Assembly: GCF_000091045.1 (NCBI RefSeq)
Contig: NC_006680.1
Coordinates: forward strand, 888,501 to 952,500
From: Cryptococcus deneoformans JEC21
Lineage: Eukaryota; Basidiomycota; Tremellomycetes; Tremellales; Cryptococcaceae
Direction of reading: 5' to 3'
DNA length: 64,000 nucleotides
Below are positions 11,253 through 24,700 of this stretch, piece by piece (within the stretch, counting starts at the first letter, position 1; every line of letters begins with the position of its first letter). The notes under the pieces were generated by a model that did no database searches, was not told the DNA's origin, and was given only the letters and a program-made list of their open reading frames with translations. Position numbers and translations under genes: made by a program.

Positions 11253-14200
11253 TCATACCAACCGCACATCACCAGAACTCGACCCATCAGCAGATGCTGA
11301 ATTGAATCCAAATCCATAGCCACTCGTCTGCAGCCCAACGGGCATCCCTATCTCTTCCGAACCTAACCCTGTCATGTGCATGAACCCTCCAAACGATCCA
11401 TCATTCATATGAGCCGACCCGCTAATCCTGTCAACAGGGTAAGAGCCTATAGGCAGACTGGCGGTACTGCGATGAGACATGGGATGAGTTTTGGGGATAT
11501 CATGAGTAGCCTCGATTTTCGTATGCCCGACCGGGCGGTTTGTATCGTCTCTTCTAATTCTAAAGGAGCTAGAGGAATTGCTTGCACCAATCGGCAAGCC
11601 CTCACCAGTTCGTGCGAATCTACGAGCTGCTTTAAGCATATCGTTATAACGCAAGCTGCTGAAGATGTTTGTACCGGCGGATTGACTTGAGTTGGAATCG
11701 AGAAGATTCTGAAGAGTTTGTGCAAGCCAATAGAGAGGAAGAGCATCTATGCGTGTAGCTCACGTTAGAATGACTGAAAAACTGGCAAGCTGTAGACTCA
11801 CCTTCGCAATAGTTCACTGTCTTCTTGGGCATCTCTTCTTCCTCAATAGTATCCAGCGACCCTTCCGACCAGCTGCTTTCTGAATGACTCATCATGCTCC
11901 TGTTGTTCAAAGGCGTCATCGCCGCAGGGACGCAAAGACTATCGTAATCCCAACCTTCTCTCCACTATACTTTTGATTAACATCTCAATCAACTTTTATA
12001 AGCCGCGCGAACGGAAAGACTTACTGTTTGCAGGGCCAACCTGAACATGTCTTTCAAACGTTTCATCGTTATTAACCCCATGTTTATACCGTCTTGATCC
12101 AACATCATCTTCCCAGGTCTAAAAAAGGTATCTCTTACCCACAGGTCCGTCAAATCTCTCCAATCCCCTCGATCACGTTTACCTTCACCAATATCGATGA
12201 TACCTCGGAGAAGGGTGATAATCAACGTAATACGAGCAAATGGACCGTAATTACTTCCGCGGAGGAGCTGAAAGGCTTCCTTATCAGATTTTTCGTGCAT
12301 CTGGTCGAATTTGCCGGAGGCAGGAAGACAGAAAGTCCGGCGCATAGCCTCGTCTAGCGTCATTGGTCTAAAGCCCTTCACGCTTTCTAGCCAAGTTTCC
12401 GCATCCGGTGCCTTCCACAGCGTGTCAGGAGCAGGTAGAGGAATATGTGCGAGCTCATAGGGAGATAAGAGGCATGGAATATTTGCCTCGAGGGCTGAGA
12501 TAGTGTCAAGCTCGTAGACTAAATAAGCGGTTCGGCGAATGCTCTCGAGCTGAATCCATTCTCTCCAACATCTTCCGAGCTCGTTAGGTGTGTAGGGTTC
12601 ATCTGGAAGACGTATGATTGGAGTGAAGTGATCGTTTTCCGGAGCGAAAAATCCAATTCGACGGGACACCTGAGATATATCAATCCAGAGCTCACGCTTG
12701 AAACAAAGAACTTACGTTGACAATTGTACCCGTAAACATGTTGGACGACGCTCGTTCCCTTTCATCTTCACTCAAAAAATTAGGGGTATGATACAAGATC
12801 AAAGCCTGAAGCAACGTCACATTAAACTCTGTCATCGACACTCCCCTTGCAAGGTAGAATGATTTGACAAGCATATGAATCTTCTCGTTCCTCACAGTCG
12901 GCGCGTTTTTCCAGCTTGGGACTTCATTAACCCGGACAGATCCGTTTTCGTGATACCAATTCTTCTCGTACAGACTTTCCCAACTTTGATCAGGTACGAC
13001 TGGCCCATCAAGAGACGTTACTTTTCTTGGATCAGGTTGACCATTGTTTGTGGGGGGTTCCCATAGATGATGGTTATGAATAGAAGACTTTCCCGTTCGG
13101 ATACCACCGACGGTGCAGATGGCGAATGCCAAACAAGGGGTGGTGTCAATAAGCCGGAACGTCGGAAGATGGACAATCGAGAAGTGGTTGAGGACGGTAT
13201 GGAACGTACGGCAGGCCATTAAAGAGAGCGTTCGAAGGGGTGGAAGCGTCCAATGGGGAATTTGGTAGCCTCCGTTGAACCTATCGGTCGGAAGGTAAAA
13301 TCGACTCCTGGGATCAATTCCATTGCCTACTCGGTGTGCAAGTTCAGTGTGGGCAACGCGAAGAAGGGGCCGTTCGGGATTAGGGTTAGCGGCTGTCTGT
13401 GGGACATCATACATTGCAATCTGGTCGAGGATTTGAAGAACATCTTGCGGTTGCCATTGTGGACTTTGATAATGAACATTTCTTTGAGACCTTGATTTTG
13501 TACTAGAATTAGACGAATGACTTGGCAGACTGTAAGTGATAGAAGGTAAGTGATGAGATGTCGCTGGGGGAGGGGTGCTCTTGGGTGATTGAATCATAGT
13601 CTGCACTGATTGTCAGCATATTCAGTTCTTCATATATCATACGAAGAGAGCGGCCACCTACCCAGCTAAAACTATCAGACCCGCCATCCGCCACGTTTGT
13701 CCCCCCTTGTGTTTCTATTCCCGATGACCAGACGGTAGAATCAAAACCTCCGAAATTTGGCAACGTCGAGTCGACATTCCCTTGGCCCGATAACTCTGAT
13801 TCAGAACCGATAAGGCTGGAAATCGATGCACGAGAGTTTCCAGAAGTGAAAGCAATAGAATGAGGTTGAGCTCCAACAGTGGATGGATCGGATCCGCCAT
13901 GATTAGACGAATTATTATCGCCGCCAGCAGCAGCCGCCATGATGAGGTTCACGGCTGGATCATCTCCCCATAAAGGTAGTCCACTCCCCTCTCGTGGCTG
14001 TACGTTGTTGCTGGCAATATCAGTAGCATATGCCATATTAAGAAGAGCCGAAGTTTCATCAAGTTGATTTGAATCGTCTAGAGCGAGATTGGTTCGATTT
14101 CCTCTGCTTGATGGCAAGAGTTGAGGAGAGTAGTTCGGATAATTGCCAATGGTATCGTCGCTATGGCAAGCACCAGAATGGTTCCTACCCTTGTCCTTAT

Positions 14201-14991
14201 CGTCAAGATCATTCCTTAAAGTGGGATCAAATTGAGCAAGGACGCTTTCCTCTTTTCTCGTTCTGTGTCTTCCAGGCTTACGCGGGCCTTCACGGGATGG
14301 TGAGGCCTCACGGGCATCTATTCTAGAAGAATAAGCAAGCATATTTCCTTGGGCATTGTTAGATACTGGTGAACTGCTTGAAATATCGGCAGAAGGTGGA
14401 TTGGGATGGCAGCGACGATGATGACGTAGGAGAACATCGCTGGAGATAAGTCAGCATATACAGAAGTAGTGTGGCGATGATGGCAGAAAGAAGGAGACCC
14501 ATTTCTGTAAATACGTGCCGATTACGATTGGCAGGTACCACTGCAAGCCATCAATCGGGAAGGGGATAATCAGCTTACCTTCGAGTAAAGGCCTTGCGGC
14601 AATCTTTGCACGGGAAGGGTCTGTCGTTTTCATCTGTAGGAGAAAGACATGTAAGCGAGTCCACCAGACATACAAATTGCATGGGCATGGCAGTAAGTGG
14701 TACGAACGTCTTCTTAGATGTCTCTTGAGGTATTCCACACGACTGTAGATCTGTATCTAATGAGTATCCACACTCTTTCGTCCAGATTGGCAACATGTAA
14801 AGCGATTGATGTCTTACCTGGAAACATTGGGGAAATGTACAAGCAAACGTTTCTCTTTCCTGCTCATCTTCGGCTTTCCCTGGCCCTACGCCTCCGGCAA
14901 ACGCACCTGAGGGAGTTATGTCTGTGTCTGCGAATGGTTTGGCCACTGAATTCTCCGCTACGAGGGATGTCGGAAAGGCAAATGCTGCCAT
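11253..14991 (-). CDS. C2H2 zinc-finger / fungal_trans transcription factor, copy 1
   Basis: Eight exons (14991-14818, 14750-14708, 14633-14579, 14439-13662, 13600-12716, 12669-12025, 11964-11802, 11746-11253) give 1078 residues. Two C2H2 fingers are near the N-terminus: C51-x4-C56 with H69-x3-H73, then C81-x2-C84 with H97 and H102. Three introns cut the finger region. A long Ser/Asn-rich linker follows. A fungal-specific transcription factor domain (middle homology region, roughly 440-740) contains HFSIVHLPTFRLIDTTPCLA. The C-terminus is Ser/Gly-rich. It is paralogous to the gene directly downstream on the chromosome (16137-20368), with the same intron positions. A nuclear DNA-binding regulator is certain by family; its targets are unknown. 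Confidence 0.92.
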
Positions 14992-16136
14992 GAACGGCAA
15001 TGGCCCTCTATGTGTTGGAGGTTACACGTCGAGTGGCGATTGGACGGTCGCGGTGGCGGTTTCTTCAAATAAGGGTAGATTTGATCGAGGGAAGCCGAAG
15101 AACTGTTCTTATACTATTAATGTTTTGTATAACCGTATGGGCGAATAATGACGGTTAAGATGTCGTTGTAATAGGTATATGGTCTCTCGTTGTTAATTTC
15201 ATATCGACATCCATTGGTGATATCCGTCGTCGTCTTTACGTATTGAGACGCTCCATCCGGAACAAATGTTCTGTCATCTACGAGCAGCTGAACGAATGGC
15301 AAAGCTGTACTCGTACTCTTAATAATTCAGAGAGTATCGCTATGCTACAATCATACCATAAGACTACTGCAAGCTAAGAAGATACTTCTCGCTAATCAAT
15401 ACAGTTTGTTTGCTGCATTATTTACACCACCTTCTATCGTATAATCCTTGATTTCTGTAGGGGAAAGCTACAGATCGAAAGAACATAAATGAGGGAAGTG
15501 TGTTCTCGGTGGAAGGTGGTGGAGATTGAGGGAAACTGTAATGGCCATCTCAGCTGGAGACATGTGAAGAAATGACCGCCTTACAAATGTTAGCACAGAT
15601 AAATTTATGACAACGGCCTTCATTCCAAAGTGAGTAATTAGTTATAGATGGTATCGGGGTCAATAGTTTAAACAGATGGTAAAGCCGTAGCATTTCTTGA
15701 GTGTCTTTTCATATTTGGCAAATAGGAAAAAAGTATATAGAAAAAGAAGCGACAGCGACGGTGATGGGAATGCCATTAACAGAGGGGTAGTGTTCAGACA
15801 AATGCACCACTCTACATAATGTTGTCGACCCATGCCTCACAAAGACGCGAAAAAAAGGGCTGAGAATCAACGAACAATTACCCGACAGCTGTAGAAGCTA
15901 CTTTTTTCTGAGACGTAAACAAATCAATATACCATAACAAACAAAAGAATCACTACAAGAACACTCGATCTATGCCTTTTTGACAAGCTGTATTTCGCAG
16001 ACTGTCGACGACCACCCTGTCCGTACGAATCATATCCACAAGAAAATACCTCGAAAGGAAACAAATCTCACAAAAAAATACACATCACATACATCTCCTT
16101 CACCACATCTCTCTTTTGGTCCAAACGGCCTGCTGG
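14992..16136. other. Intergenic region between the two tandem regulators
   Basis: About 1.1 kb. It holds the promoter and leader of copy 1 (minus strand, reading out from 14991) and the 3' UTR of copy 2 (next to 16136). The sequence is AT-rich with A-tracts; short open frames here show no domain or consistent splice structure. Confidence 0.55.
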
Positions 16137-19100
16137 TCATATCATGAACCCAAGATGCTTCGCCAAATCGTTCTCCGTAAGTTCCATGTTTCCATTACCT
16201 CCGCTACTACTGACGATATTGCTTGCACCGACATTCGCTTGGGGTGAAGTGACGGCGGTACTACTGTCACCCGCAGCCCCAGATCCAGGACCAGAATCAG
16301 AACCAGAACCAGACTGAGTTGGATAACCATCCACATTCAAACCGATATTCATCCCGAACTCCCCCGAATTAGCAGCAAGAGCCTGTAAGATACCTGCGAA
16401 GGTACCTTCGTTCATGCCAGTGCTCAGGGCGGATAATTCGGCTTCGGGGGGGTTAAAATTGGTGGATCCTACAGAAGGCGGATTGGAAGATGTTTGTGCT
16501 GGGGTAGGGGGGTTACTTTGTTTGCGTCCTGATGTCAATTGGATGGAGACTGGATTTTCAGAATAGGAGTTACGGTGGTTTCCATCCCTTGCTTGCGAAG
16601 CGCTCATATTTTTTATCTTTATAGGCACACCCTCGCCTGTTCTTGTGAATGTACGTGCGGACTTGAGCATATCACCGTAATGTAAACCGCTGAAGACGTT
16701 CGTACCAGGAGATTGGGAGCTAGCGTAGAGTATGTTGAGTAGAGCTTGAGCAAGCCAGTAGATAGGTAGTCCATCTACAAGATAAAGGAAATTAGCATGC
16801 TTAAAAGAGGGGTTTAAAAGCCATGGCGCCTCACCATCACAATAATTCAAAGTTTCCTTGGGTATCTCATTCTCATCAGAGTTGGGCGACCCTTCCGAAC
16901 CACTGTTTTCAGGGCTGACCATTCCGTTGGTGCATTTAGTAACACCCGACGTGGGACAAGCACAAAGACTATCAAAGTCCCATCCTTCTCTCCACTATGA
17001 AAATATCATTAGCACTCAAATCAAGATCATCTTTGTTCTCGCTTACTTTTTGAAGAGCCTGCCTGAACCTATCCTTCAAACTGTCCCTGGTAATCACTCC
17101 CAAATCCGTTCCATCCTGCGCAAGCATCACCCTTTCGGGCCTCAACCACGCACAACCCACCCACAAATCCGTCAAATCCCTCCAGTCTCCTCTATCACGC
17201 TTCCCTTCCCCGATGTCAATAACGCCTCGAAGAAGGGTGATCACCATAGCCATACGAGCAAAAGGACCGTAATCACTTTCGTTGAGGAGATGGTAAAATT
17301 GCGTATCAGCCTTTTGGTGCAGCTTGTCGAAGGCGCCGTAGGTGGGGAGGAAGAATGTTCGACGCATAGCTTCGTCCAACGTCATAGGTCTATACTTCTT
17401 TACGGCTTTAAGCCAAGCTTCGGCAGTGGGGGCTTTCCACAGCGTATCAGGTGCTGGAAGGGGGATGTGCGCTACTTCGCATGGAGAGAGGATACAAGGA
17501 ATGTTTGATTCGAGGGCGGAGATGGTGTCGAGTTGGTAGACGAGGTATGCTGTTCGGCGTCGGGTTTCGAGCTGGATCCATTCGCGCCAGCATCGGTCGA
17601 GCTCGTTGGGAGTATATGGTTCCTCGGGGACGCGAATCGTTTGGGCGTAATGGTCGTTCTCGGATGTGAAGAATCCAATTTGACGAGTGACCTGCCAAGT
17701 ACATTAGACTTCTTTGCTCCATACCTATACAACCAAGCAAGCAAATCAGAACGCACATTGACAATAGTACCCAAGAACATATTCGCGGACGCCCGTTCCC
17801 TTTCATCCTCACTCAAAAAATTAGGAGCATGATAAAGGATCAACGCTTGCAACAGCGCAACATTATATTCGGTCATCAAAACCCCTTTTGCGAGCGAAAA
17901 CGACTTAACGAGCATGTTCATCTTTTCGCTCCTCACAACCAATCCATTCTTCCAATTAGTCACATCGGACACCTGTCGAGCCCGGACTGGCTCGTTACAA
18001 CGATACCAATTCTCCTCATACAAACTCTCCCAGCTCTGATCAGGAACAACAGGGCCGTCTAAGGCCTTGGACCGTTCAGGATTGGGCCGGCCGTCGCCGG
18101 TAGGAGGTTGCCAGAGGTATTGGTCCGATATGGATGAGTTGCCCGTCCTGATACCGCCTACAGTGCAGATGGCAAAAGCCAGACAAGCAGAGGTATCAAT
18201 AAGCCTGAACGTGGGAAGGTGGACAAAGGAAAAGTGGTTGAGGACGGTATGGAAAGTACGACAAGCCATCATTGAGAGAGTGCGAAGAGGTGGGAGGGCC
18301 CAGTGAGGAATTTGGTAACATCCCTTAAATTGATCCGCCGGGATGTAGAATCGGCTGCTTTTGTCAATTTCGTCCCCAGCGAGAGTTGCGATTTCGCCGT
18401 GATGAACACGGAGAAGAGGCCGTTCGGGGTTGGGGTTCGCAGCCGTTTGAGGGACTTCGTACATGGCGAGCTGTTCAAGGATATGGAGCACATTTGGGGA
18501 GCTTTGCTGGTTGTTGCTGTTGTCATTGGAGGTGGAATCATTGGCGAAGTCACTTTGCAGTCCATAAGCGGAAGGAGAGAATAAAGAAGAAATAGAAAAA
18601 GGGGTATTTTTGGGTGATCGCAAAAGGGACTTCCGAAACGATTATCAGCATATCATACTTTATATTTCCGGACACATCAAACCGAACTTACCCAATTGGA
18701 AGTATCAGGCGTGTTGCCCGTCTTGTTGAACACTCCCTGGTTGTCCATTCCCGACAACCAGCTCATCGCGTTGAGAAAACCCTCGGCAGTACCAGAAGTG
18801 GACTCCGGAGCAGAGTCATTCTGGAGCCTTGGGTCAATCTCTTGTTGCCCTGAAGGCGCGACTTCAGGGGCAGAAGAGACGGGTGCTGACATCTCCGTTT
18901 GCTCGGGGACAGACGTAACAGAATCGCCAGCAGAGGCAGCGACAGTTTGAGGTTGGACCTCAATGGGCGATGGGTTGGGACCGGTACCGTTGTCGTTGTC
19001 GTTGGAAGGGGTTTTGTTGGCATCTTCGCGTTCGCGGTTGGCAACAGCAGTCTCCATAATCAAGTTGATTGTGGGATTGCTAGCCCATTCCGGCAAATCT

Positions 19101-20368
19101 CTTTGTTCTTGCGATTGTCTGTCATTCCCAGGGACCCCACCGGGATAAGCCATGCTCAAGAGGACAGATGCATCTTCGAGATGGTTGGGATCGTTCAAGC
19201 TGTGATATGACTGATCCTGGTTGAACATGGGCATAAGATGAGAGGAGTAATTGGGATGATCGTCATTGGCTGACGCATTGTAGTATTGGCCATACATGTC
19301 GTTACTGTCGTGACCACTGTCTCGATATCTTTCCCCGCTTGATTCATTATAGTCGTCTCTCAGAGCGGGATCAATTCGAGCACGGGAGTGATCGCGCTCT
19401 TCATCACCATGACTCTGCCTGGGATGCTTACGCGATCGGTGATGGGATGGCGATGCCTCGCGCGCGTCTGTGCGGGATGATGAGACGGGCATACCGTTGT
19501 AAATACGGTTTAGTGCAGGTGGAGAAGTGGAATGGTCCACGGGAGGTGGGGTAGGATGGCATCGACGTCGGTGTCGAAGGAGGACATCACTGAAATGAGT
19601 CAGCATACGTTTTGAGGTTAGAAAAAGATAGTCAAGAAATTTATGAAGGTTGAAGTTCAGGCAGAGTAATCGCCAATTCCATCTCGATGCTCAGCGATCA
19701 AGATCAGAAAATGAAAACGGCCAAAAAGACGTGCTTGATCTGTCATTTCCAGCCTTAAAATTTGCCCGATTGCAGATGGCCAAAGGAAGAAAAGTCAAGT
19801 TCGACAACATCCGAAGCCCTTCCGACATTATTTCCCTGGCCCTTCAACTGCAATGATCTTATAGCTGCGTGTGTAACCGATAGACAGTCACAAGTCACAC
19901 TAAATGGTCACTAGACGAAGGAACGGTATCCCCATAGATCTCACGTCGTAAGCAAAGGACGAGACTTACCTTCGAGCAAAAGCTTTAGAACAGTCTTTGC
20001 ATTGGAAAGGCCTGTCGTCTTGGTCTATGATAACCACGTCAGCTCAAGCAGTCAATATTCAACGTGCTGATGCCCTGGAAGACCGCAAGACGAACGTTTT
20101 CTCTGATGCCTCTTCAAGTATTCCATACGGCTATAAGTCTTTTTCTCTGTCAGTACCCGCCTTTGTCACAATTAGAAATGTCTTGACGACGTACCTGGCC
20201 GCAACCGGGAAAGGTGCACGCAAACGTCTCTTTCTCTTTCCCATCCTTGCCCCTTCCTCGGCCACCTCCTCCCGTTGTCGAGGTCACGGCGGGTGGCCCA
20301 CTGATTGTCGACGGCGTCGATTTCGCCACAATGGGACTCTCGCCCGTGGCAGATATGGGTGCTGCCAT
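16137..20368 (-). CDS. C2H2 zinc-finger / fungal_trans transcription factor, copy 2
   Basis: Eight exons (20368-20195, 20138-20096, 20024-19970, 19589-18692, 18629-17757, 17691-17047, 16994-16835, 16774-16137) give 1161 residues. Exons 1, 2, 3 and 6 have exactly the lengths of those in copy 1 (174, 43, 55 and 645 nt). The finger region reads CTFPGC, then SRMEYLKRHQRKHQDDRPF, then CKDCSKAFARSDVLLRHRRR. The middle homology domain repeats key blocks of copy 1, such as CRTFHTVLNHF and LAFAICTVGGIRTG. The third intron is 380 nt, the longest intron in the window. It starts divergently from the bL36m gene, with 285 bp between the two ATGs. A tandem duplication is the simplest reading. Confidence 0.92.
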
Positions 20369-20653
20369 CACGGGCTGTTGGTGTGCGGCGTTGTCAGTAG
20401 ATGTGTATACGAGGGTTCAGCAGCGTACGGGGCCTGTGGTGGAGGTGGAAAAGACAGGGGGAAGGGGAAGAGTGGAGGCAAGGAGGTGGAGGGGGTGGAG
20501 GGGGGAAAGCAACATCGCCTCACCGCTTCTGCCCCAGGGTCCGCTTTTACGTAACTCCGAGAGTGTGGCACTTTTCATCTCCTCTGACTTTGTGACTTCG
20601 GTCGTATAGAAACCGCACAAACCATACTTGCAGAAGCCACAAACCGCATCATA
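20369..20653. promoter_or_regulatory. Shared divergent promoter of regulator copy 2 and bL36m
   Basis: The two ATGs point away from each other across 285 bp. The sequence is G/A-rich on the plus strand (GTGGAGG words around 20470-20510). No TATA box is obvious. Confidence 0.5.
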
Positions 20654-21032
20654 ATGCTCGCCATCCTCCGCCGTATCCCACAGCTTGCAAGGGCTGGCCC
20701 TTCTAACCCTACACAACGATTCTGCTCCACCTGCCCGCCCCGACCCCTTGCCTCCACCCTCCGACCATCTGTCCCTTCATTATCCACCCATCTCGCCTCT
20801 CGACCTACTCTTGCGTCTCAGGCAACAAATGTCGGCAGGGGAAATTTTCAGGTCAGGGGTATGAAAGTGAGAAGTAGCGTGAAGAAGTTTTGTGATGGCT
20901 GTTTAATCGTTAGGAGGAAAGGGAGAATATATGTCATCTGTTCAAAGAACCCCAAGCACAAGCAGGTTCGTCCATTTTCCCGGTTATTGGTGTGGTGGTA
21001 TTGAACTGACTCCAGAGTAGCGACAAGGATAG
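20654..21032 (+). CDS. Mitochondrial large-subunit ribosomal protein bL36m
   Basis: Two exons (20654-20965 and 21021-21032) give 107 residues. A basic, Ser/Thr-rich N-terminus of about 70 residues looks like a mitochondrial targeting sequence. The L36 core follows: [14 protein letters not shown], then [19 protein letters not shown], and RQG from the tiny second exon. The last four codons (R-Q-G-stop) come from an exon of only 12 nt and match the usual bL36 ending, which fixes the acceptor at 21020. It is a component of the mitochondrial ribosome large subunit; the Cys residues belong to the family's zinc ribbon. Confidence 0.93.
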
Positions 21033-21722
21033 AGAATTCATGATTTTTGGGATTTTGTATCATTATGCACACCTCAACGCATTCATGTGTATTTGCAAAA
21101 AAGGCCATGAGTTTCAGCATTTCACTGCCATCTTCGTTCTTTAGTTCAAGATTCAATGCGTCTGGCAACACGTACACCAGATAGGACAAGCCGAAGACGG
21201 ACATCCAATGGATGATCCATTGGCTCTGTTAGTACTGGCCATCGGTCAAAGTCATGCTCCGGATTTCGAACTTGTCTGCCCTTGAAACTCCCAGCATGGA
21301 CCTCACATTTTTCCACCCGTCGACGTGTCTCAACCTCAAGCTGCCCCAAAGGTCTGTTACCTTCTCCAAACACATGGCATCCCACATATAGGATCATACG
21401 AAACTTTGGGAACGATGGTAGTCAGCCTCAAATGTATATAGAATGAGAACCTTGAAGTATGCCGAGGCACGCAGAGGCCAATGTGGAAATTGATACTCAC
21501 ACAATGCGCCAGGCCCTATCTTTCGGGAAAACAATTTGCATAAACAATCTTGATCTATGATTACAAACCAAGCAATGGAAAGTCCTTCGCTTTCCGTAAA
21601 AACGTCGCCGATCAACAGCCGCGTATCTCCAACTCTAACATCGCGTACGTAAATGATCTTTTGAGGTATCAAACCAAACCATCCGTCTCTTTCGGTCTAC
21701 AATCTTTTTCCTCTTTCCCCGT
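21033..21722. other. Convergent intergenic region
   Basis: This lies between the 3' ends of bL36m and the SNF2 gene. It should carry both 3' UTRs. Short open frames on both strands show no recognisable protein. I see no repeat or RNA gene. Confidence 0.5.
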
Positions 21723-24700
21723 CTATTCAGCATCACCATCTCCCCCAAACATCCCAGACAACCCCTGCCCGTCATCCTTGGCAGTCTCAAACACCTCAAA
21801 GGTCGTCTTTTCACCCTTCTTGAGCTGTTCTGCTCGGCCATGGGCACCAGCTTTGCTCAATCCGGCGGACCAACCCTTTTGACGTGCGAATGCGGCGGGG
21901 GATCGATCGAGGAGGATTTCAAGGTCAGCATCACTAGTTTTATTGTCGAAAAATAACCGTTGTTAGCGTCCATTCCAAATGAATAGCACGATTACGGCGG
22001 ATATGAGAACCATGAGGAGGGACATACCTGATGATTTGATCGTCCTTGCTCGCGACATTAATCTCTTCGCCTTCTAAATCTAACAACGCCTTGGCCATTT
22101 CCGTGACACTCTCCTTCGCCTCAGCCTTCTTGGTACTTTTTCTACCTAACAGCACCCTTCCATTCTCATCTACCACTCGACCAAATTTTCCTTGCGATAT
22201 GACAAGCGCCTCGAGCTTTCGCTTGTTACCAGCCTTGGCCAGAATTTTGCTTTCGATAGTATGGGCGGAAACGAGTCGGAAAACGAGAACAGGTTTGGTT
22301 TGACCAATACGATGAGCACGATCTTGAGCCTGCAAGTCCATTTGAGGGTCTGCAAAAATCGTGACATTAGCCCATGAGCGGGTGAATCCTGCGCAGACTT
22401 TGGATAAGATGAATACTCACTCCAGTCTTGATCAAAGAAGATGACAGTATCGGCGCTGACAAGGTTAATACCAAGACCACCGGCTCTTGTGCTTAGTAGA
22501 AAGAGCTTGCAGGCGTTTGGATCGTCTTTACCACCATTAAATTCGTCCATCTGTTCTCGACGAGACTCCTGAGGTGTTGACCCATCAATTCGACAAACCT
22601 TCCAGCCCTTGTAAACCGTAGCCCAGTCCTCCTGCAAAAAATCCTCAGCTGTGGAAAGACATAGTCAACCTTCAAGATACTTACGATAACGTCCAACATG
22701 GTAGTGAATTGACTAAACAACAGTACGCGATGACCTTTCTGGAATAAGGCATCGAGCAACCTGTTTAACAGCAGCATCTTTCCACTTGCATTGACCAAGT
22801 TATCATCGACAACTAGTTCACCCGTGGCAGGGTCGCTCGGCCAATCGAAGAGGTAAGGATGGGAAGAGATCTTTCGGAGCTGCATGACGAGATTTTGTAG
22901 GCGCATGTTGTTGACGTGCTTGGCTGCCATTCTGATCAGAAGCCGGTCAAAATGGATGTCTCTGATGTATACTCACTCGCTTGCTTCAACGCCCACTCTC
23001 TTCCCACCTCGGCAGCACTCTTTTCTTCCAGCCCGGTCGGGCCATCCTCGGGCCTTATCCTGCCCTCCTCTAAATCCCTGACATACTTGTTATCATTCTC
23101 TTCAATCTTATAGTTGACTTTCTTCTTCTTTCTCTGCCCTCTACCATCGGTCGCTTCAACTGCTGCTTCGAGCTCGGGGGTCTCCTCTTTGGGAGTATTT
23201 GAACCTGATCCACTGGAGGAAACTTTGTCGATAAGGTACTCCCGGATCTGGCCAGAGACGATAGCCTGGTAAATATCCTTTTGCATCTGAGTAAGAGGGG
23301 CGTAAAGGAGGTATTCCTTTTTGGGGGGAAGCTCTTTCTCGACGTCGACCTTGAGGCGTCGAAGCAAGAATGGTTTCAAGATGGCATGTAAAGATGCCAC
23401 GACATTAGATTTGTTGAGCAAGCCTTCAGTCGTTTGTCCCTCATTCATCTCGTCAAAATTGAACCATTGCTGGAATGAGTCTAGATCGTCAAAGATATCG
23501 GGAAGGATGAAGTTGAGAAGAGACCAAAGCTCTGCGAGATTGTTCTACATCCGCAATCAGTGACTAGCACAGGTAAGATCCAAACTGAGAGACGAACATG
23601 GAGAGGAGTACCTGTAAGGATCATTCGATTGGCACTGGTATATGACTTAAGCTCGCGAATAAGCCTAAGCTTCGGGTCAGCACCTTCGTCAGAATATACT
23701 ACGTAACACATACTTGCAATCCAGGTTCTTCAATCTATGGCCTTCGTCGACGACAATGAACTTCCACTTGATACCGCTCAAAAACTGTTTATCCTTCATA
23801 CACATCTCATACGTCGTTATAACGATAGGGAAAGTTGAAGTATTGTTACCGGCCAGATTGCTATTAGATTTACGCCCCTTAGTCTTACTTGAGCCAGCAT
23901 CAGACGCAGTAGGAGTTTGTAGACGAGTTGCGCGAAGTTCAGCGCGATGATCGGGATTACCGTGGTACATAAGGACCTTGCCTCAAGTCAGCATTGGTGA
24001 TGATAGATGGAATATGTAACATACAGGGACACTAGGTGTGAACTTTTCAAATTCCATGATCCAGTTATTCAAGACGGAAAGAGGGCAGACAATCAAGAAT
24101 GGGCCCCAAGTGCCTTTACTTCGCAAATGGGAAAGGAAGGAAATTGTTTGCAGAGTCTGTCCAGCTTGTAAGCACAATGAGTGACCGATTGAACCTTTTG
24201 ACTCACCTTGCCGAGACCCATTTCATCAGCGAGAATACCGTTGAGGCCATTCTCGTACAGACTGATCATCCACTGGACGCCTGCAAGCTGGTAATCTCTG
24301 AGTTTGGCACCAGTAACGAGTTCGGGCTGCTTGAAGGAGTATTGAACGTCTCCATCGTCTTCCTCCTCGCCATCTTGTTCAGCGTGGACACTTTGAGTCT
24401 GTTCTGAAACCTGCTCAGGTGGTCGCTCGTCAACATCCACCTGAAAGATCAAGTCAGCCTACATTACAAGCATCTGATCAAGATATTCACCTCATCCTTG
24501 TCCACTTTAGCCTTCTTCTCATCTCGTCCACCAATATTCTGCCTCTTTCTCTTGCCTCGACCTTCATCCTTGCTTTCGATCTCCGCTCGCTTAGGCTTTC
24601 TTTTATCCCCCACGCCTTCTCTCCTAATCTCCTTTGCTTCTGCCTCCTTCTTTTCCTTGTTGGCTTTCCTAATTTCTGCTCGAGCTTCGGCTTTTCGCTT

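Noticed and set aside
19650..19856. Plus-strand 68-codon frame inside the 380-nt intron of regulator copy 2
   Set aside because: It does not start with ATG, is antisense to an intron and has no domain.
21394..21672. Minus-strand 92-codon frame next to the SNF2 gene
   Set aside because: It lies in the convergent gap after the SNF2 stop, with no splice link or domain.
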